Assembly (NCBI GenBank): GCA_025174535.1
Contig: JALBUN010000005.1
Span: forward strand, 310,001-374,000
DNA: 64,000 nt
Origin: Cantharellus purpuraceus
Lineage: Eukaryota; Basidiomycota; Agaricomycetes; Cantharellales; Hydnaceae
Reading direction: 5' to 3'
In this document: positions 1-12,417 of the stretch, piece by piece
Layout of the letters: each line of letters begins with the position of its first letter
Numbering within the stretch: the stretch's first letter is position 1
Notes under the pieces: generated by a model
What the model was told of the DNA's origin: nothing
Database searches by the model: none
What the model saw: only the letters and a program-made list of their open reading frames with translations
Position numbers and translations under genes: made by a program

Positions 1-1596
1 TTCCTCAGGCCGCCGAGTTGGTTGAGAAGGTTTTAGAATCTCAGCATCATGTACAATATACAGAAGCTCCATCGGACTCGGAGTGCAAATTTGTGGACTT
101 GAACGCCGGGGATACAACACCTACACCATCTGGTTTCGTTGAAAAACATGTTCACAGAGGGGGTGCTTCAGCTTTTATATCCTTCGATAGTAGCACTGCG
201 CAGATAGTGGCACCACAGCCAAATTCCGGGGCGACTATTCCAGTACCTCTTGCCGGTTCACTTGAGGATCCAGGCAGTAACCCCATCAGCGGTGCACTTT
301 CCAATGCTATGCGTTATTTCCTTGGCTCAGGCTCTCCACCTCGGGGACCTTCGCCGGTTCACCAGGGACCTCATCATGGCCTCTTAACGCGAGAGATATC
401 CTCGTCGATTGATGATCGTCCTCACATCAAGTACGATTGGACCATTGGCAAACGTCTCAAGTTTAGTTGCACTGTGTATTACGCGAAGCAATTTGATGCG
501 CTTCGCAAACAGTGTGGAGTAGACAACATCGTTATCAAGAGCCTAGAGCGATCGGAAAATTGGACTGCCGTGGGGGGCAAGAGTAAATCAAATTTCTGGA
601 AGAGTTCCGATGATCGCTTTATCATTAAAACACTCGTTAATGCTTGGAATGTTGCCGACTTGTGAGCTCATGCAGTTTATACTGTATCTTCTGCTGACAC
701 CGTGCCATAGACAGGTTCTGATAGAATTAGCGCCATCCTACTTCCGCTACATTGATGCAACAGCTAGTAAGGCGTCTGCGCTCGCTAAACTATTGGGTTT
801 CTACACGGTGGAAGTCAAGAATCTGGAGACCGGAACGGTTCAGGCCAAGCATGATCTCCTGGTCATGGAGAATCTATTCTATGACCAGAAAATTGCCAGA
901 ACCTTTGATCTGAAAGGTATACAAAGCCGACGCGTGAAACTCACTGGCGATGAAACACAACGACGAACCTTGTTTGATGGAGAATGGATCGAAGGTAATT
1001 GAATTTAATCGTATATGCACCAGTCATAGTTACACAATGCATCCATCAGCTCAGCAGCGAGCACCGTTGTTTGTTCAGTCACACTCGGGGCATATTCTCA
1101 ACGAAGCAATCAAAGCAGATGCAGACTTTCTTGCCAAGAGTAATATCATGGACTACTCGTAGGTTTCTCCCATGTACATGCCTACGAATGATTTGATTCG
1201 CCATTAGTCTTTTGCTAGGAATAGATGAGGAACACCACGAAATCGCTTGCGGACTCGTTGATACCATTGGTGAGAAAAATTGTATTCCGCCTAGAATGGA
1301 TGAAGCTGACAGACGTTCAATCTCGGTAGGCAGCTACACGTTTGCAAAAACTCTAGAGTACAAGGCTAAGCAGAATTTGAACTCCGGGAAAGGCAAGGAG
1401 GTGACTGTGATCCCACCGGCGGAGTATCACTCTCGCTTTGTCAACTCGATACAGAGTTACTTTTTAACGTGCCCTGGTAAGTAGAACGGAGAAACTGTTC
1501 ACATAGATTGTTGATCAACTTTTTGAAGACAAGTGGACCAAGCCGACCAATTTTATCGATCGAGTAAAAGCAACTGACCTCCCAAGCGTTGTATGA
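1..1596 (+). CDS. FAB1: 1-phosphatidylinositol-3-phosphate 5-kinase (PIKfyve/Fab1), C-terminal kinase part
   Basis: Fab1 makes PtdIns(3,5)P2 from PtdIns3P on endosome and vacuole membranes. The reading frame is open through the left edge, so only the C-terminal part is present. Five exons splice cleanly: 1-661, 711-994, 1050-1158, 1208-1476 and 1529-1596, with introns of 49-55 bases. Family motifs appear in order: a glycine-rich loop region (GGKSKSNFW) followed by RFIIKTL with the ATP-binding lysine, SYFRYID, the LLVMENLFY stretch, FDLKG, NIMDYS joined across an intron to LLLGID, and a C-terminal SIQSYFLTCP then DKW. A short linker precedes the kinase core, as in fungal Fab1. The chaperonin-like middle and FYVE zinc finger would lie upstream, outside the window. 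No frameshift is seen. The family call is firm; the last exon was chosen because it restores the DKW motif. Confidence 0.93.
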
Positions 1597-3224
1597 CCAC
1601 CGATTGTATCAAATACACAAATAATTCCATTTCTGATGACTCTGGATACTATTAATCATACGCACCGCGTTCATTTGATGGTACCTTGATGTACTAATTT
1701 TCCTTCAGTGTAAATCGCTCTGCTACGTGACGCTAGGGATCCTCTGATTGTGGCACCACTTCCCTATGCATATTGACTGTGCTCGGGATATTAATGGATT
1801 GGGATTAGTTAGGTCTTTAAGTTTCTGTGATACAAGTACATTGTAAAGTATGTCTGCCGAAGAGCTTCAAGGGACCAACGTTTCAATAACGCTTAGCTCA
1901 GCTCATACTGAAAGAGAGTCTACAGGATATGTTCGTAACCTAGCATCGGAGTGGTCAACAGGTCATGCAGTATTGTCTGCTCTGTATACTAAACGCCGCA
2001 GAGATGCTTTTCCAGCGATGGGAAAACTTGTATGAGTTGGACGGCGTCAGAGTGAGGATAGGCGGATTTAAGTCAAGAGGGCAGGGAGACGCGTCACCCA
2101 CCTTTCAATTCAGCAGGTCTACATAAGCTTGAAGTGATGGAAAATGGTTTCGAGAGTATGCACTATGTCCTGCGCGTGCGGCCTTATGCTAAACGGTCAG
2201 TCAATCATGTCCATTCAACAATACATCAACCAATTGCCGTTCATCTTCATGGACAATCTAATGCTCAATGCCTGTACGATTGCTATGGAAGGAACACAAT
2301 ACTCTTAAGGTTTGCCACAAATCCGTGTAGATGCGCAGTTCGATGGATTCAAATTAGCGGCAATATTACACTGGCTTGTCATGTCGGCGAAGGCTGCAAG
2401 GTGCGTTGTAGTGACTTTTCCGTGAGAAATATAGTTCATACTTCCCCCTCCGTTCGACAGTACTTAGTAGCGCCAAACCGTACGTCTATGTTATGTGGTA
2501 GAGAGAACATTATTGTGTGAAACGAAGAAAATAAGCGGTCGCGTCTCAATATCGAACCCTAGGGCTTCCTAGGCGTTCGACCAGTGCATCAATCACCAGT
2601 TGTCGCAGATCCACTTCAGTCTAGCCATGGCTGAACCCACTGCACGAAATTGAATAGCTCAACCTGCCGCTGCGCAAGCATATAATCCACCTTTCGTTGC
2701 AGAGACTCAAGCCAGACCGACTAATTGGTGAAAACACGCTTCCTGGTCTGTTGATCAACGTTATCGTCACAGCCTGCGCTCCGACATCCCATCCTCCAGA
2801 TATAATATACACCTCTGGACACCGTGCACGATCCAGAACCTCTCCGACGTAACCACCTTTTGGTCGGCGTACGAACATCGTGCCAGGACGGCCTGACTTC
2901 AGAACATGAAGTGAAAACATGCTAACAAAAAAGAAAGCGGAGTTGGAATAGCCTTAACTAATACGACCTGCATCTCACGACGCACCATAGGTACTTACCC
3001 AACGTGTGGTAAGGTAACATGATGGCCAATATCAGGGCACGAATCTGCTTGACAGCCTTCTCGCGGCCTTCGGTGCTGTGTTATAAAAGCAGCGGCTCGG
3101 ACACTCTAGACCTCAAGGCCTCCTCTTTAGGTGGGGCGCAAGCGGCAACAGAAGCCGGACTGACTGGAATTATTTTCTCCACCTTCCCCCCTTTTCCCCC
3201 ACTTCTCTGAAACAATATTCTGAG
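1597..3224. other. intergenic, no supported gene
   Basis: No stretch here reads as a conserved protein. The short ORFs at 1850-2035 and 2134-2520 have no recognisable domains and no splice partners. Composition is unremarkable apart from scattered AT-rich patches. Confidence 0.5.
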
Positions 3225-3276
3225 TCCATATGTTCGCTGCGAGAGTGAGTCCGCGCTCTGGCCGCGAACATATGGA
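3225..3276. repeat. 13-base perfect inverted repeat with 26-base spacer
   Basis: TCCATATGTTCGC at 3225-3237 is matched exactly by its reverse complement GCGAACATATGGA at 3264-3276. The spacer carries a second, shorter complementary pair (GAGTCCGCGCTC region). No ORF crosses it convincingly. It may be a transposon relic or a binding site. Confidence 0.8.
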
Positions 3277-3339
3277 TCCAACCGGATACTGTTGCTGACG
3301 TTATTATTGAAACAACGACCTTGGAGGATATAATCCACG

Positions 3340-5113
3340 GTGGTGGTGTCTTTGAGATCGCTACACAGTCCATTTCAGGCCCCCTTACATGCTGTCCGAC
3401 AGATACTCGCGGTCCGGGTAAGGCGAGCGCGTCCCGGAGTCCTGTGCAAGAACGGTCTACGAACGTCTTCGAAAGTTATTTTGGAAGGCACACGAGCCAG
3501 ATAGATTGCACGCTTTCCAGGATGATCTGATTAATATTGTCAGCTCTATAACAGCAACTCGACTCCCGGTCGATGACTCAGTGTTCGCGGAGGTTCGCAA
3601 ATGTCATTGCTTTTGAGAATATCAGACCTAATTCTGTTAAAACCAGCCCGGAGGTGCAATCTGATCGTACGTAGACACGGGCACCACGACTTCTACGGCG
3701 AATATGATAATAAAAATGCCTCAATCGAGTGGCCAAAATTGTGCAACGTGATTTTTGTGTTGTACCGATGGAAAGGCCTGGCCCTCTGTATGCCTGCACG
3801 GTTCCAATTCTATACAGTGGTTTCACTTATATGGGAACTAGGGATTGCTCGTGTGGAAGCAATATTTCACTTCTATGCTGATCGAGATATGAGGCATTCA
3901 GATCTGATTAATGTAAGTCTAGCTAAGCTACTATAACACAGGAGAGATATGATGGTTTTTCTCCCGCTATGTCGCGCATACTTTAGACCAGACGTAGAGG
4001 CTTAGAACAAGTATATGCATATATTGATCGGAGTAGTCGATTAGCGAAACCTGATGATGGGGATTGATATATTTGCATAAATCAACCGCATGAGTGTCTA
4101 CAGGTGTAGAAGTAGGAAGGAGCGAAGAAATCTTTATTCAATAGTGGGATGACAAAAGTATTAAGTGATGTTAGAGAGATACCGAGGACAGTAGCGGAAT
4201 ACAGATAGGAAGCCTCCCAACAGCAAGGGGAATCAAATCAAACACTAACAGCCATTAACACCGTGACAATGCCGAGTACAGCGAGAGCTTTGCTGGGCAC
4301 CGAAGAGGCAGGGGCGCTGCTACTGAGCTGCCAACGGTGTAGAAATTAACGAACATCCGAGTCACGAAGTCAGTGTGTATTGCATACCTCGAGTGGTTTA
4401 CTGAACGGTAGTCCGTCTGATTTACAGCTACTGGTGAGGGCTATGTTGGTTGGTAGGTAAGTTGACTATCCCACATCCTGCAAACAACATAATACACAAC
4501 GTACTGTCTAGAATTGCTTGTTGATCTGTTCTCTCTGAGCTCGAAGTACCAGGTTGTGAAACGACACAGTTGGCACACGAGACCAAGGCGCGACCCAATG
4601 TGTCGGTGCAAATACAGGTTGGCGAGTCGCATGACTGCATTCCATAGATTTCGATCGAGTTACTTTCATTACAAGAACAGACTTCCGTGGAAGTAGAGCA
4701 CTCACGTCTGAGATGTCAAGGTAAGATTGGCAAGTGGATTGACACTAGAGGTGGGAACATCAATGAATTGATAATGTTTAGGCTCACAGAACTCGAACAT
4801 ACCGCTGTAGGGACTACTTCCGGACTAGTTGACTGGCGGGAGGCAAGGTTCATGATGGGTGTATCTGAACGGGGAAGCGGAGACTTCGTGAGAGCAGAGA
4901 CTGACCATGTAAAATTCAGGAACAGTTGTCGATGAATTTATACATGGTCAGAAGCTTCGACTCTCACCTTGCAAAATGAAAAGAATACCGGAAAATATGG
5001 TGACTGAGAACATATTTGAAGCACTATCTCACCGCGCTTGGCTCGTATTTGAGATGTGTAAACGAGAAGTGCGAGGAGGACAACGGCATCCACTTCTTGT
5101 ATCTGCTTTATAA
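3340..5113 (+). pseudogene. unidentified exon-like segments, decayed or unresolved gene
   Basis: Several plus-strand segments read like real protein, though no start codon and splice chain joins them. They are 3455-3616 (contains LFWKAHEPDRLHAFQDD), 3597-3668 (VIAFENIRPNSVKTSPE, frame shifted relative to the first and ending at a GTACGT donor-like site), about 3723-3881 (FCVVPMERPGPLYACTVP), about 4776-4920 (TTSGLVDWREARFMMG), and 4920-5113 (VDEFIHGQKL, then ALSHRAWLVFEMC). An AG acceptor directly precedes the last segment. I do not recognise the family. It could be an intron-rich gene that I failed to assemble, but the frame change between the first two segments without a usable intron favours decay. 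Confidence 0.35.
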
Positions 5114-6196
5114 CAGCCTGATTTCCCCGAATTTACGGCATCCACAAGGTCTTCACATTAAGCGTAACCTGTTCCTGTCGAGGCTACGCCCAGAGACAGG
5201 CTGTGCCAGTCGAACAGGACTGCATTTCGGCTTATGCTTGGACGATGCTAATATGCATAGGCGTTGTTTGATCACTGATCTGTAAATTGATGTACCACAC
5301 TCCGCCAACATCATGCAATGCAAACACCGGAAAGCCGGGTGAGCCATGTCATCTTACAATTCCAACGTCAATGTACATAATGTACATAGTTCGATTACCG
5401 ACTCACCTAAAAACCTCTTTCCCGCCAGGAAATCAGCATTCCAACAAGAACAAGGCATGTCCATGGCAGGCCCTCGACTTGACATAGTTATCACATGAAG
5501 TTCCCCTTGATGGATTCACTAATTCCCGTCAGTTGCTTTTCGGATACTTAGATAGACACTACATACTTTGTAACAAAGTCATTCATGATCAGCTGTCATT
5601 GAACCACTCAGGTGTCAGGTCCCCGTCAGATACTGACAGAGTTGTCATTGATCCCGGAAGTTCCCACGCCGAGACTGCTTGCATCTCCTTGGCACTGACA
5701 GTTGACACCGTGCAGGCAACAGGCCCATCTCTGAGGAGACACTTTAAATTTCAAAGCTATTCTGATATATACGTGATGCCAGGCCAATCATACATATGAT
5801 GAACCTTTTACCGAATAATTTTCAATGACCAGGTTTTTTTTTCCCGCCACTTTATATTCAATATTTGAACGCTGCTGCAAGTCATATATCCTCCGTTCAC
5901 TGTTAGAGTTTGAATGCTCAGTTCCTTTGCTCTCAAATTGTGCACACAGGCTTACGCGCCCAGGGCCATCACCCAGATCGGTTGTGAATTACATCACTCG
6001 GATATTCTGGATAACGAGGCCTAGACTTCTCAGTACGGACGTTGTGTGGGTATGGTTCGTGCGATGATTGATATTATTACTAGAGTATTCAGACACCCCA
6101 TGTGCCACAGAAATATCCCACGTACAACGATACTAATAACACCAACCGGTGCATCGGCTTGTACCCAATGGTACAGAGCCTACACCGTTAACTGCC
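5114..6196. other. intergenic, no supported gene
   Basis: Only short unrelated ORFs are seen. Nothing recognisable in either strand. Confidence 0.45.
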
Positions 6197-7538
6197 CTAA
6201 CATCGTGGCGGATTGAAAGGCATCTTGGTCTGACCCGAATCATCAAGCATGCCTAGCCCAGGCTCTTGCGAGTCGTCATACGTGTGCACAAACCACCCAA
6301 CCTTGTGCTGCTTGAAATACTGGCACTTGCTCATTATGATATCCCAATAGGCGGTGAAGTTGCCTAGGTTCTCGCTTGGGTTGCCAAAGCCGCGGTCGTG
6401 GCTGCCGCCTTCTATGCTTGACCAGAGCGTCTAATGGTGGAACGATGTGTCAGAAACTTCGCGTGATGGCGGCCAACAAAGGAGAAAGTACCTGAGATAT
6501 GAGGATGGGTTTCCCAGGTAAGTTCTGTTGTAAGAAGGGAATGTAGGTCTCAAAGTATGGCCAAATGGTCGACTCTTGGACGGTAGGGAATATGTCCGCA
6601 TGGTAGTAAGGCATAACTGACACAAACCTATTCAGCTCCCAGGCAAACCTCTAAAAACGCCCAACCTACTATGCACATGCACTAAATCAATCACTGGTGC
6701 AATCTCCTGCCCAACCGGGCCTAGCCCGGTCCAACTCTGCCCGCTCATGATGCCAGGCCTGTCCCAGTCTTCGGAAATAGTGACAGGAATTCCGAATGGC
6801 TCCACGCTTGCTTTGAATGCCTTCAGGTCTGCCGTGAATTGGTCAGGACCACCGTCGACGTCGTCGCCAATAGGCTCCGACCCAAAGGCAATGGAGTGGA
6901 AGACGTAAGGTGCAACCGGGCCAAGGATAGGGTCGGATAAGACAGAGAGGAAGGAAGAGGCAGTTAGCTTCCAGAGGCTTTGGTTGGCCTCGAATCCCCA
7001 CCAGACCTGAGGAAGAACAGCCCTATATAGAGAACGCAACGTATCATTTATAGTGTCGAATATTCAGAATAAGGATGGCCTCACATGTTGTTTGCAATAC
7101 CCGCATTGAGAAGATTGCGCCAGATAGAGTCGCCTCTGCATTGGGGCGCGTAGATGCGTACCATGGTGGCGCCAAATTGTCCTTTCATGCGTTGGAAATC
7201 GCTGTTGATCTTTTCAAAAGAGTTGCTGACATCACTGCAATCGTCCTTCTCAAGGGGATAGCTGAACCTATAGAAGTTTACAGTTTGATCAATCGGCGCA
7301 TTCCGTTCATACATCAAACAATGAATTGAGCGCACCCCATGAAGCCATATTGTAAGTCAGATGGACACCACCAGTCACTGAGGCTCTGATGGGGCTTGAT
7401 CGTACCCGACAGACTGGCAGCCCCGAGAGGAAAACATTGATGTGCAGCAGCTGCGGCCTGAGCATCTCGCACTTGAAGGGTGATGACAATGAGGAGAGCT
7501 AGTAAGCTGGAAGTGAACAGCCTGAGGGAGGAACCCAT
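6197..7538 (-). CDS. secreted GH17-like glucanase-fold protein
   Basis: Predicted 365 residues, minus strand, five exons: 7538-7336, 7267-7085, 7022-6670, 6616-6492 and 6430-6197. The start ATG opens a signal peptide (MGSSLRLFTSSLLALLIVIT, cleavage near AQAA), pointing to secretion or the cell wall. The body resembles fungal GH17-type (beta/alpha)8 barrels: MVRIYAPQC, WWGFEAN, then AFGSEP at the place of the usual G-N-E acid/base loop, MPYYHADIFP, and ILISQTLWSS where GH17 enzymes normally show the nucleophile in an ETGW-type motif. The protein ends with a Cys residue. Intron 3 (6669-6617) uses GTAGGT and a CTGAAT branch-like site. A role in beta-1,3-glucan remodelling is inferred. The apparent Glu-to-Gln change at the nucleophile makes activity uncertain. 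Confidence 0.7.
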
Positions 7539-9538
7539 GTTGGTCTAGGTTACCGACCATGGCTAGAAAAACCGGGTCATATAGGGCGGAACAGGTTTCT
7601 CGGACTCCGGGCATGCGCAAGGTGCCATGCTAGCAGCCAGCGTGAATACCTTCGTATGACCCGTCACCCATGTGCTTCCATCCCTGTCGAGAGAGGTGGC
7701 CATATGAAAAGAAGCCAATTTACTAAGCGCAAAAACTAGTCATGATACAAAGCGTTGAGAAAGGAATGGTTGGACTGTACAGGTGGTGCTTCGACATCGT
7801 GTGCATGCATTTCTCCCCTATCCGACGATCGTGTGCATACACGAGCCGCCCTGGAGCACCGGTGATCTTGGTTATATACAGTTGACGGTCAACCTTTTGT
7901 ACAGCCGCAAGTCCAGTGGCGGAAGCCCGACCCCGAAACGGCTGAAAAGGGGGAAACCTAAATAGAGAAGGCAGTATGGTTCACCAAGTAAAGGAGTTAC
8001 AACAAGAATGCATTGCTGTATAAGCCATGAATGGAATCCAAAGGCGCGTTCCATCATTTTGAGGCAAATGGCTAAGAAAGCGTGGGAAGTTCAAGGCGCT
8101 ATGAACAGTGACAACCCAAGCACGAGGCGGATGAAATACCCAAATTACACGTCAGTGCGACTAGCATGAACTATACGTTAAATGTTAGAATATGAAGTGC
8201 TGAAGGCTCGGATCCGCCTGATATAACGATGTGTTTTCCTACCGGTGATTCACTAACAACTAAGTATACTTGGTAACCTTTCCTAGCTTCCGCCTCTAGA
8301 CCCAGTGGCTAGACCTCTGCATAAGTTACACATGGGGTCATGTGTGGGAAAACCTGCAGGAGGTAGAACACGAGACAGATGAAATTCTATGGTATTTTTA
8401 TGTACTCACAGGACACGCCTGGTCAGCGTGGAGGACAGACGGCGCATGCATCCCGCTTCCCTCCAATATGTCGCATAAGGTTAGCCTCCATAAAGTAATA
8501 TCCTCCAAGTATCTCCTTACAAGCGCTGACGTGGTACACTACCATATAAGATTCTGGAACGCGCATGCATCAAACCGGACGCTTCTTTGTAAGGCAATAG
8601 TTGCAATAACAGGCAGAAAGGCCGTTTGTGGAGGGATCTTGATTTCGGCTACAAACCTACTAGATGTACTGCAACATTTGACCATCGAAGATGATGTGGC
8701 GCTCCATCCCAAACGAGTTAATATTCTTTCACCACGAAAGTCTCCGCGCCAGAGTCGGAGAGGCTGGGAATGTTCCAAAGGTTATCAAAGCCCTTGTTAA
8801 TGTACAGGTCACAGTTGAGTCAGACTACAATAGAGCATGAGTAGAGTATACTGGCATCAATTAGCATATCGATCGCTCTCGCCGTGACGGACTCGGAGCC
8901 TAGCCAGAGCACAATTCAATATTGAGTAAGTTGCCAGGAGGTGTCATGTGAGTGCATTGTCACTCATTAACCGAGTGAACCTCATGTCGCGCGCGCGTGG
9001 AGTACGTAGAGCAGGATTATATGGCACCAAATCTTGAGCTCGAGCTGATTTCGGCGCTGCTTTGCAGTTGAACTTGTGTCATCCATTCTATGTATGTATA
9101 ATGAGGCTCGTCGATCGATGCGCCCACATAAGAGGAGGTTGCAACATTTCACAGCAACCGTGACGTTGAGCGCTGTTGCATCCAGATAACCTTCATTTGT
9201 CTATCTCGAGCATAATGGTCTCTCTTTTCATCCGTCTAAACTGTGACGGTAATTATCCTTGCTGTCCAAGGTGGTGCGATTCTTGTCCCTTATATTACGT
9301 ATAATGCAGGTTGATAGGAAAGTATGAGTAACTTGGTAGAGAAGAATACAAGGGGTCGCATTGTCCAGGGGAAACGTAACAGTCAGCGTAGGCCCTAAAG
9401 CCAGGGCCTTCCCTCAGAGTTCAACAACAAAGATGTTAAGTGGACATTGTTAAGTCTGGAAATACGGATACACAATGTGGGTTTCTCGCGATCGTACTGT
9501 ACAACACCCAACCAGACAAATTGAAGTTTACAGAGGCG
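7539..9538. other. intergenic, no supported gene
   Basis: About 2 kb with no convincing coding. A 152-codon open frame at 8342-8800 has no recognisable motif or splice sites and an overlapping opposite-strand frame, so it is not called. Confidence 0.4.
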
Positions 9539-10722
9539 CTACCAGTTCTCATGAGCAGGACGCACTAAACAATAGGTCAGGGATCAAAACACCTAAAAGC
9601 GTAAATGCTAGAAACGTACAGTCAAGTTCCCACGTCCACGCAGAGCGATCTTGATTTGCGAGATACAGATAAGCCTATGATATACCCACGGTGAGCCAAT
9701 AAATTGGGGGGAAGATCGAAAAAATTACTTTGGCAATGCTCTCGGGGTTCAGCCTTGCCGCTTCATTCTGCGCCCAATCTGGGTCGTTACGTCCCTCCTT
9801 CGACCGGTCAGTGAGGATGACCCCATCGATTATTGAATGAGCAACCTGAAAATAAACAATCTTAGACTCGAGGAAGACACGGGCAGGTTCAATAAACAAT
9901 CACGTGAATATCTTGTTTCCCAAACTCCTTATTCAAGCTCTGGGACAATGAACGCACAGCGAACTTGCTCGCAGAGAACGCTGAAGTGGTCTTATTTCCT
10001 CTCCATGAGGCAGTCGCACCCGTGAAAAGGAGAGTGCCTCGTTTGCCAGCGCTGTCAAGTCTGTGGAAACGGGTGGGAATATACTACATATGAGGAAACA
10101 GCCTACTTACGGCAAATTTTTGACAGCCAAGATAGTCTCCCTTGCAAACGCAAAAGCGCCGACAATGTTATTACTGACGATTGCCTCGACATCTTGAGGT
10201 GTAATATCCAAAAAACTTTCCCAAAGGCCTGAACCTGGATTATACAACCCCACACGTATATCTGCATCAGGCCAATGCTTTTTTATAGCTTCAAACACGG
10301 TGTGCGTCTCATCGTGCGTGTACGACTTAATGGGAAACGCCGCAGCCTGTTACCAAAGATGATACCGTTTATGATGAGTCTGTGCATTCCAAATTACTGA
10401 AACATTATTGGTGACTCACTTCTCCACCAGCTGCTTTGATGTCGTCTGCTGTTTTCTTCAGGTGCTCGGGGTTACGTGCAATGAGCGCAACGAGATAGCC
10501 TGTTCATATATTTTGGCCTGAGACTCTATTACCCGTGGGATACAACCCGACAACTCACCAGCACGTGCAAAGACATGGCTATCACGTACGCAGACGCGAC
10601 ATTCTCAGTGATCAGTCCTCTAACTAACATGGAGAAACTCACGCAGATGCCGCACCAGTTCCTGTTCCGTTTCCGATACCCGCAACGACAAAGATGGAGC
10701 GACGTGCCGTAGTGCTAGCCAT
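9539..10722 (-). CDS. short-chain dehydrogenase/reductase, atypical catalytic Tyr
   Basis: Predicted 256 residues from eight small exons: 10722-10643, 10578-10559, 10499-10420, 10346-10111, 10060-9904, 9845-9729, 9674-9620 and 9564-9539. All introns are 50-73 bases with GT-AG ends. Near the N-terminus GIGNGTGTGAA is the Rossmann nucleotide-binding glycine loop, followed by SAHVFARAGY. Residues AFARE and NIVGA follow, then LLFTGATAS with the catalytic Ser. AFSASKFAVR holds Phe where classical SDRs have the YxxxK Tyr, keeping the Lys. The tail reads DRSAWTWELDLRP, ending ENW. This Phe-bearing subgroup with IHVAHSIIDG is widespread in bacteria and fungi. The substrate is unknown, and cytosolic NAD(P)-linked oxidoreductase activity is inferred. 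The exon chain restores every family motif, so the structure is reliable. Confidence 0.88.
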
Positions 10723-11441
10723 TTCTTATCTGTTAGATGCTGCTGAGGTGGAGGGGGGTTGAGAATTATTCTAGTGCCTGATCGTGAAGTGTCTTATATT
10801 TCCCAGGCGTCTCCTGATATCATCATATCCACCTAATGCGCCGTGATCAGTCAGCGACATCGGACTCTGAGCCTCTCTATGAATAAGGCCAAGGGCTATT
10901 TGTCATATGTACACACTCTCTAAGGCCTAGCATGATTATGTCGCAATTGATTTAGTGGACGACGAGCTACAATAATCAGTCGTGCAGCACGTATAATGAC
11001 TGGATGATATGCATGCATATTACAAGATTTATGTAGAGTGTGCAGCACGCGATTCATAGGTTTAAAGCTTAAAGTTTCGGGCTGGCACGCATTGACCATA
11101 ATTGCCTTACACTTCTCTGTACATCTTTCTGATCACTGGTGTCTTCCTAGTAATATTTATCACATACCACTTCCACAAGATATCCGATTTCACAAACTTC
11201 CTGACCTTATCCATTCATCTGCCAAGCCAACGGATAGGACATACAAAGGAAAGAAAGAAAAGCAAGTGAAACAGATTGGCTGACGCGTCGGGGGTGGGGA
11301 AGAAACATACAAGGTTACTAGAGAGAGATGGATAGATATATACTAGGGGAGAGAAGGTAGATGCAGTGGAAACGAGTCGACGACAGCAAAGCGAATACCG
11401 TGTTAAAACCAAAGGGAATGTAAACCGGGTGGTGTATGGGG
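10723..11441. other. intergenic between SDR and SUMO genes
   Basis: The upstream region of the SDR gene and the 3' flank of the SUMO gene. No gene supported. Confidence 0.5.
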
Positions 11442-11997
11442 TCACGTCATATATGGATGATAGTGCAAGCCCCCGCCGACCTGTTCCACCATCACGTCGA
11501 TGGCATCGTTTTCCTCCTAATCACAGCGCAAAACGTGCACTCAGTATCCAACCATAGAGTGAAGCAAAAAAGCATAATACACACCATGCCCAATGTTCCA
11601 GGCGTATCCTCCTCCCCGATTCGATCGCCATCATACAAAAACCTACACAAAGCCAATGCCCCAACAAAATCCTCAGTCAATATCAAATACACAACAGACA
11701 GACAAAACAAAAACCGTGTCATCCTCACCGAATATTGGCCACGTCCTTCCCCACTTTGCTAGCATAAGCCCCTTGAAGCTTCGTGAGCCTTGTGCTCCGC
11801 TTGATCTTGAAAAACACTTCTTCCCCCGTTGACGACACGACCTAATAGGCGATGCGACGCGTCAGCACATCGCGCCTTACTACACAACAGAGAAACCAGA
11901 GATAGACCTTGATATTGATCGGCGCATTAGGGTCTTCAGTCTTGGGCTCAGGAGCACGCTGCTCGTCAGAGTGATCACGATGATCGGAGTCGGACAT
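11442..11997 (-). CDS. SMT3: SUMO precursor
   Basis: Small ubiquitin-like modifier, conjugated to lysines of nuclear proteins after processing to the di-glycine. Predicted 111 residues from four exons: 11997-11908, 11841-11729, 11642-11585 and 11516-11442. An acidic, flexible N-terminus (MSDSDHRDHSDEQ) leads to INIKVV, then EVFFKIKRST, a helix ending near GAYASKVGK, RFLYDGDRI spliced across intron 2, the EEDTP loop, and IDVMVEQVGG. After the GG a 9-residue tail (GLHYHPYMT) must be removed by a Ulp-type protease to expose the di-glycine. A lysine in the N-terminal arm (EPKTE) fits a loose SUMO acceptor context. Introns are 66-86 bases. A second, more divergent ubiquitin-like gene lies at 18960-19314. 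The identification is secure. Confidence 0.93.
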
Positions 11998-12417
11998 GGC
12001 AAAGTACGAAAGGATTATAGAACGTGGCTATAGACGAACGCGGACACAAGCAAATGTAAGAGTAGGTAGACCGTTTGCTTTCGGCTGTCTCCAGTTGTAC
12101 TGTAAGCGGCGGTCGAAAGTGAGCTGGCGATTTGAACTCCGTCCGCACCGCAATATGATTAAGTGAGACCGTATCTCGTTCGCTATGATAAGTTATGCAT
12201 ATGCAAGAGTCTAGATTAATGGTGGTGGAACTATGTACGCTACCTGTAGTACATTTGATTAATCTACAAAGGAGTCTGGAGCAGACGTAGATGCTTACAC
12301 TAGGAACCAACAAAGAAAAGACAAACAATAAAATAATGTGGAAAAAATATGGGCGGGAGAGTATTGTTCGATAATTAACCAACCATGTCGGGAAAAGAAC
12401 GGGACGTAGGGTTTTCT
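11998..12417. other. SUMO 5' region and 3' flank of the next gene
   Basis: Located between the SUMO start codon and the stop codon of the upstream minus-strand gene. A 148-codon minus ORF overlapping the SUMO start lacks domain features and is treated as chance. Confidence 0.5.

Noticed and set aside
8342..8800. 152-codon plus ORF
   Set aside because: No recognisable motif, unremarkable composition, overlapping minus frame, no splice signals linking it to anything.
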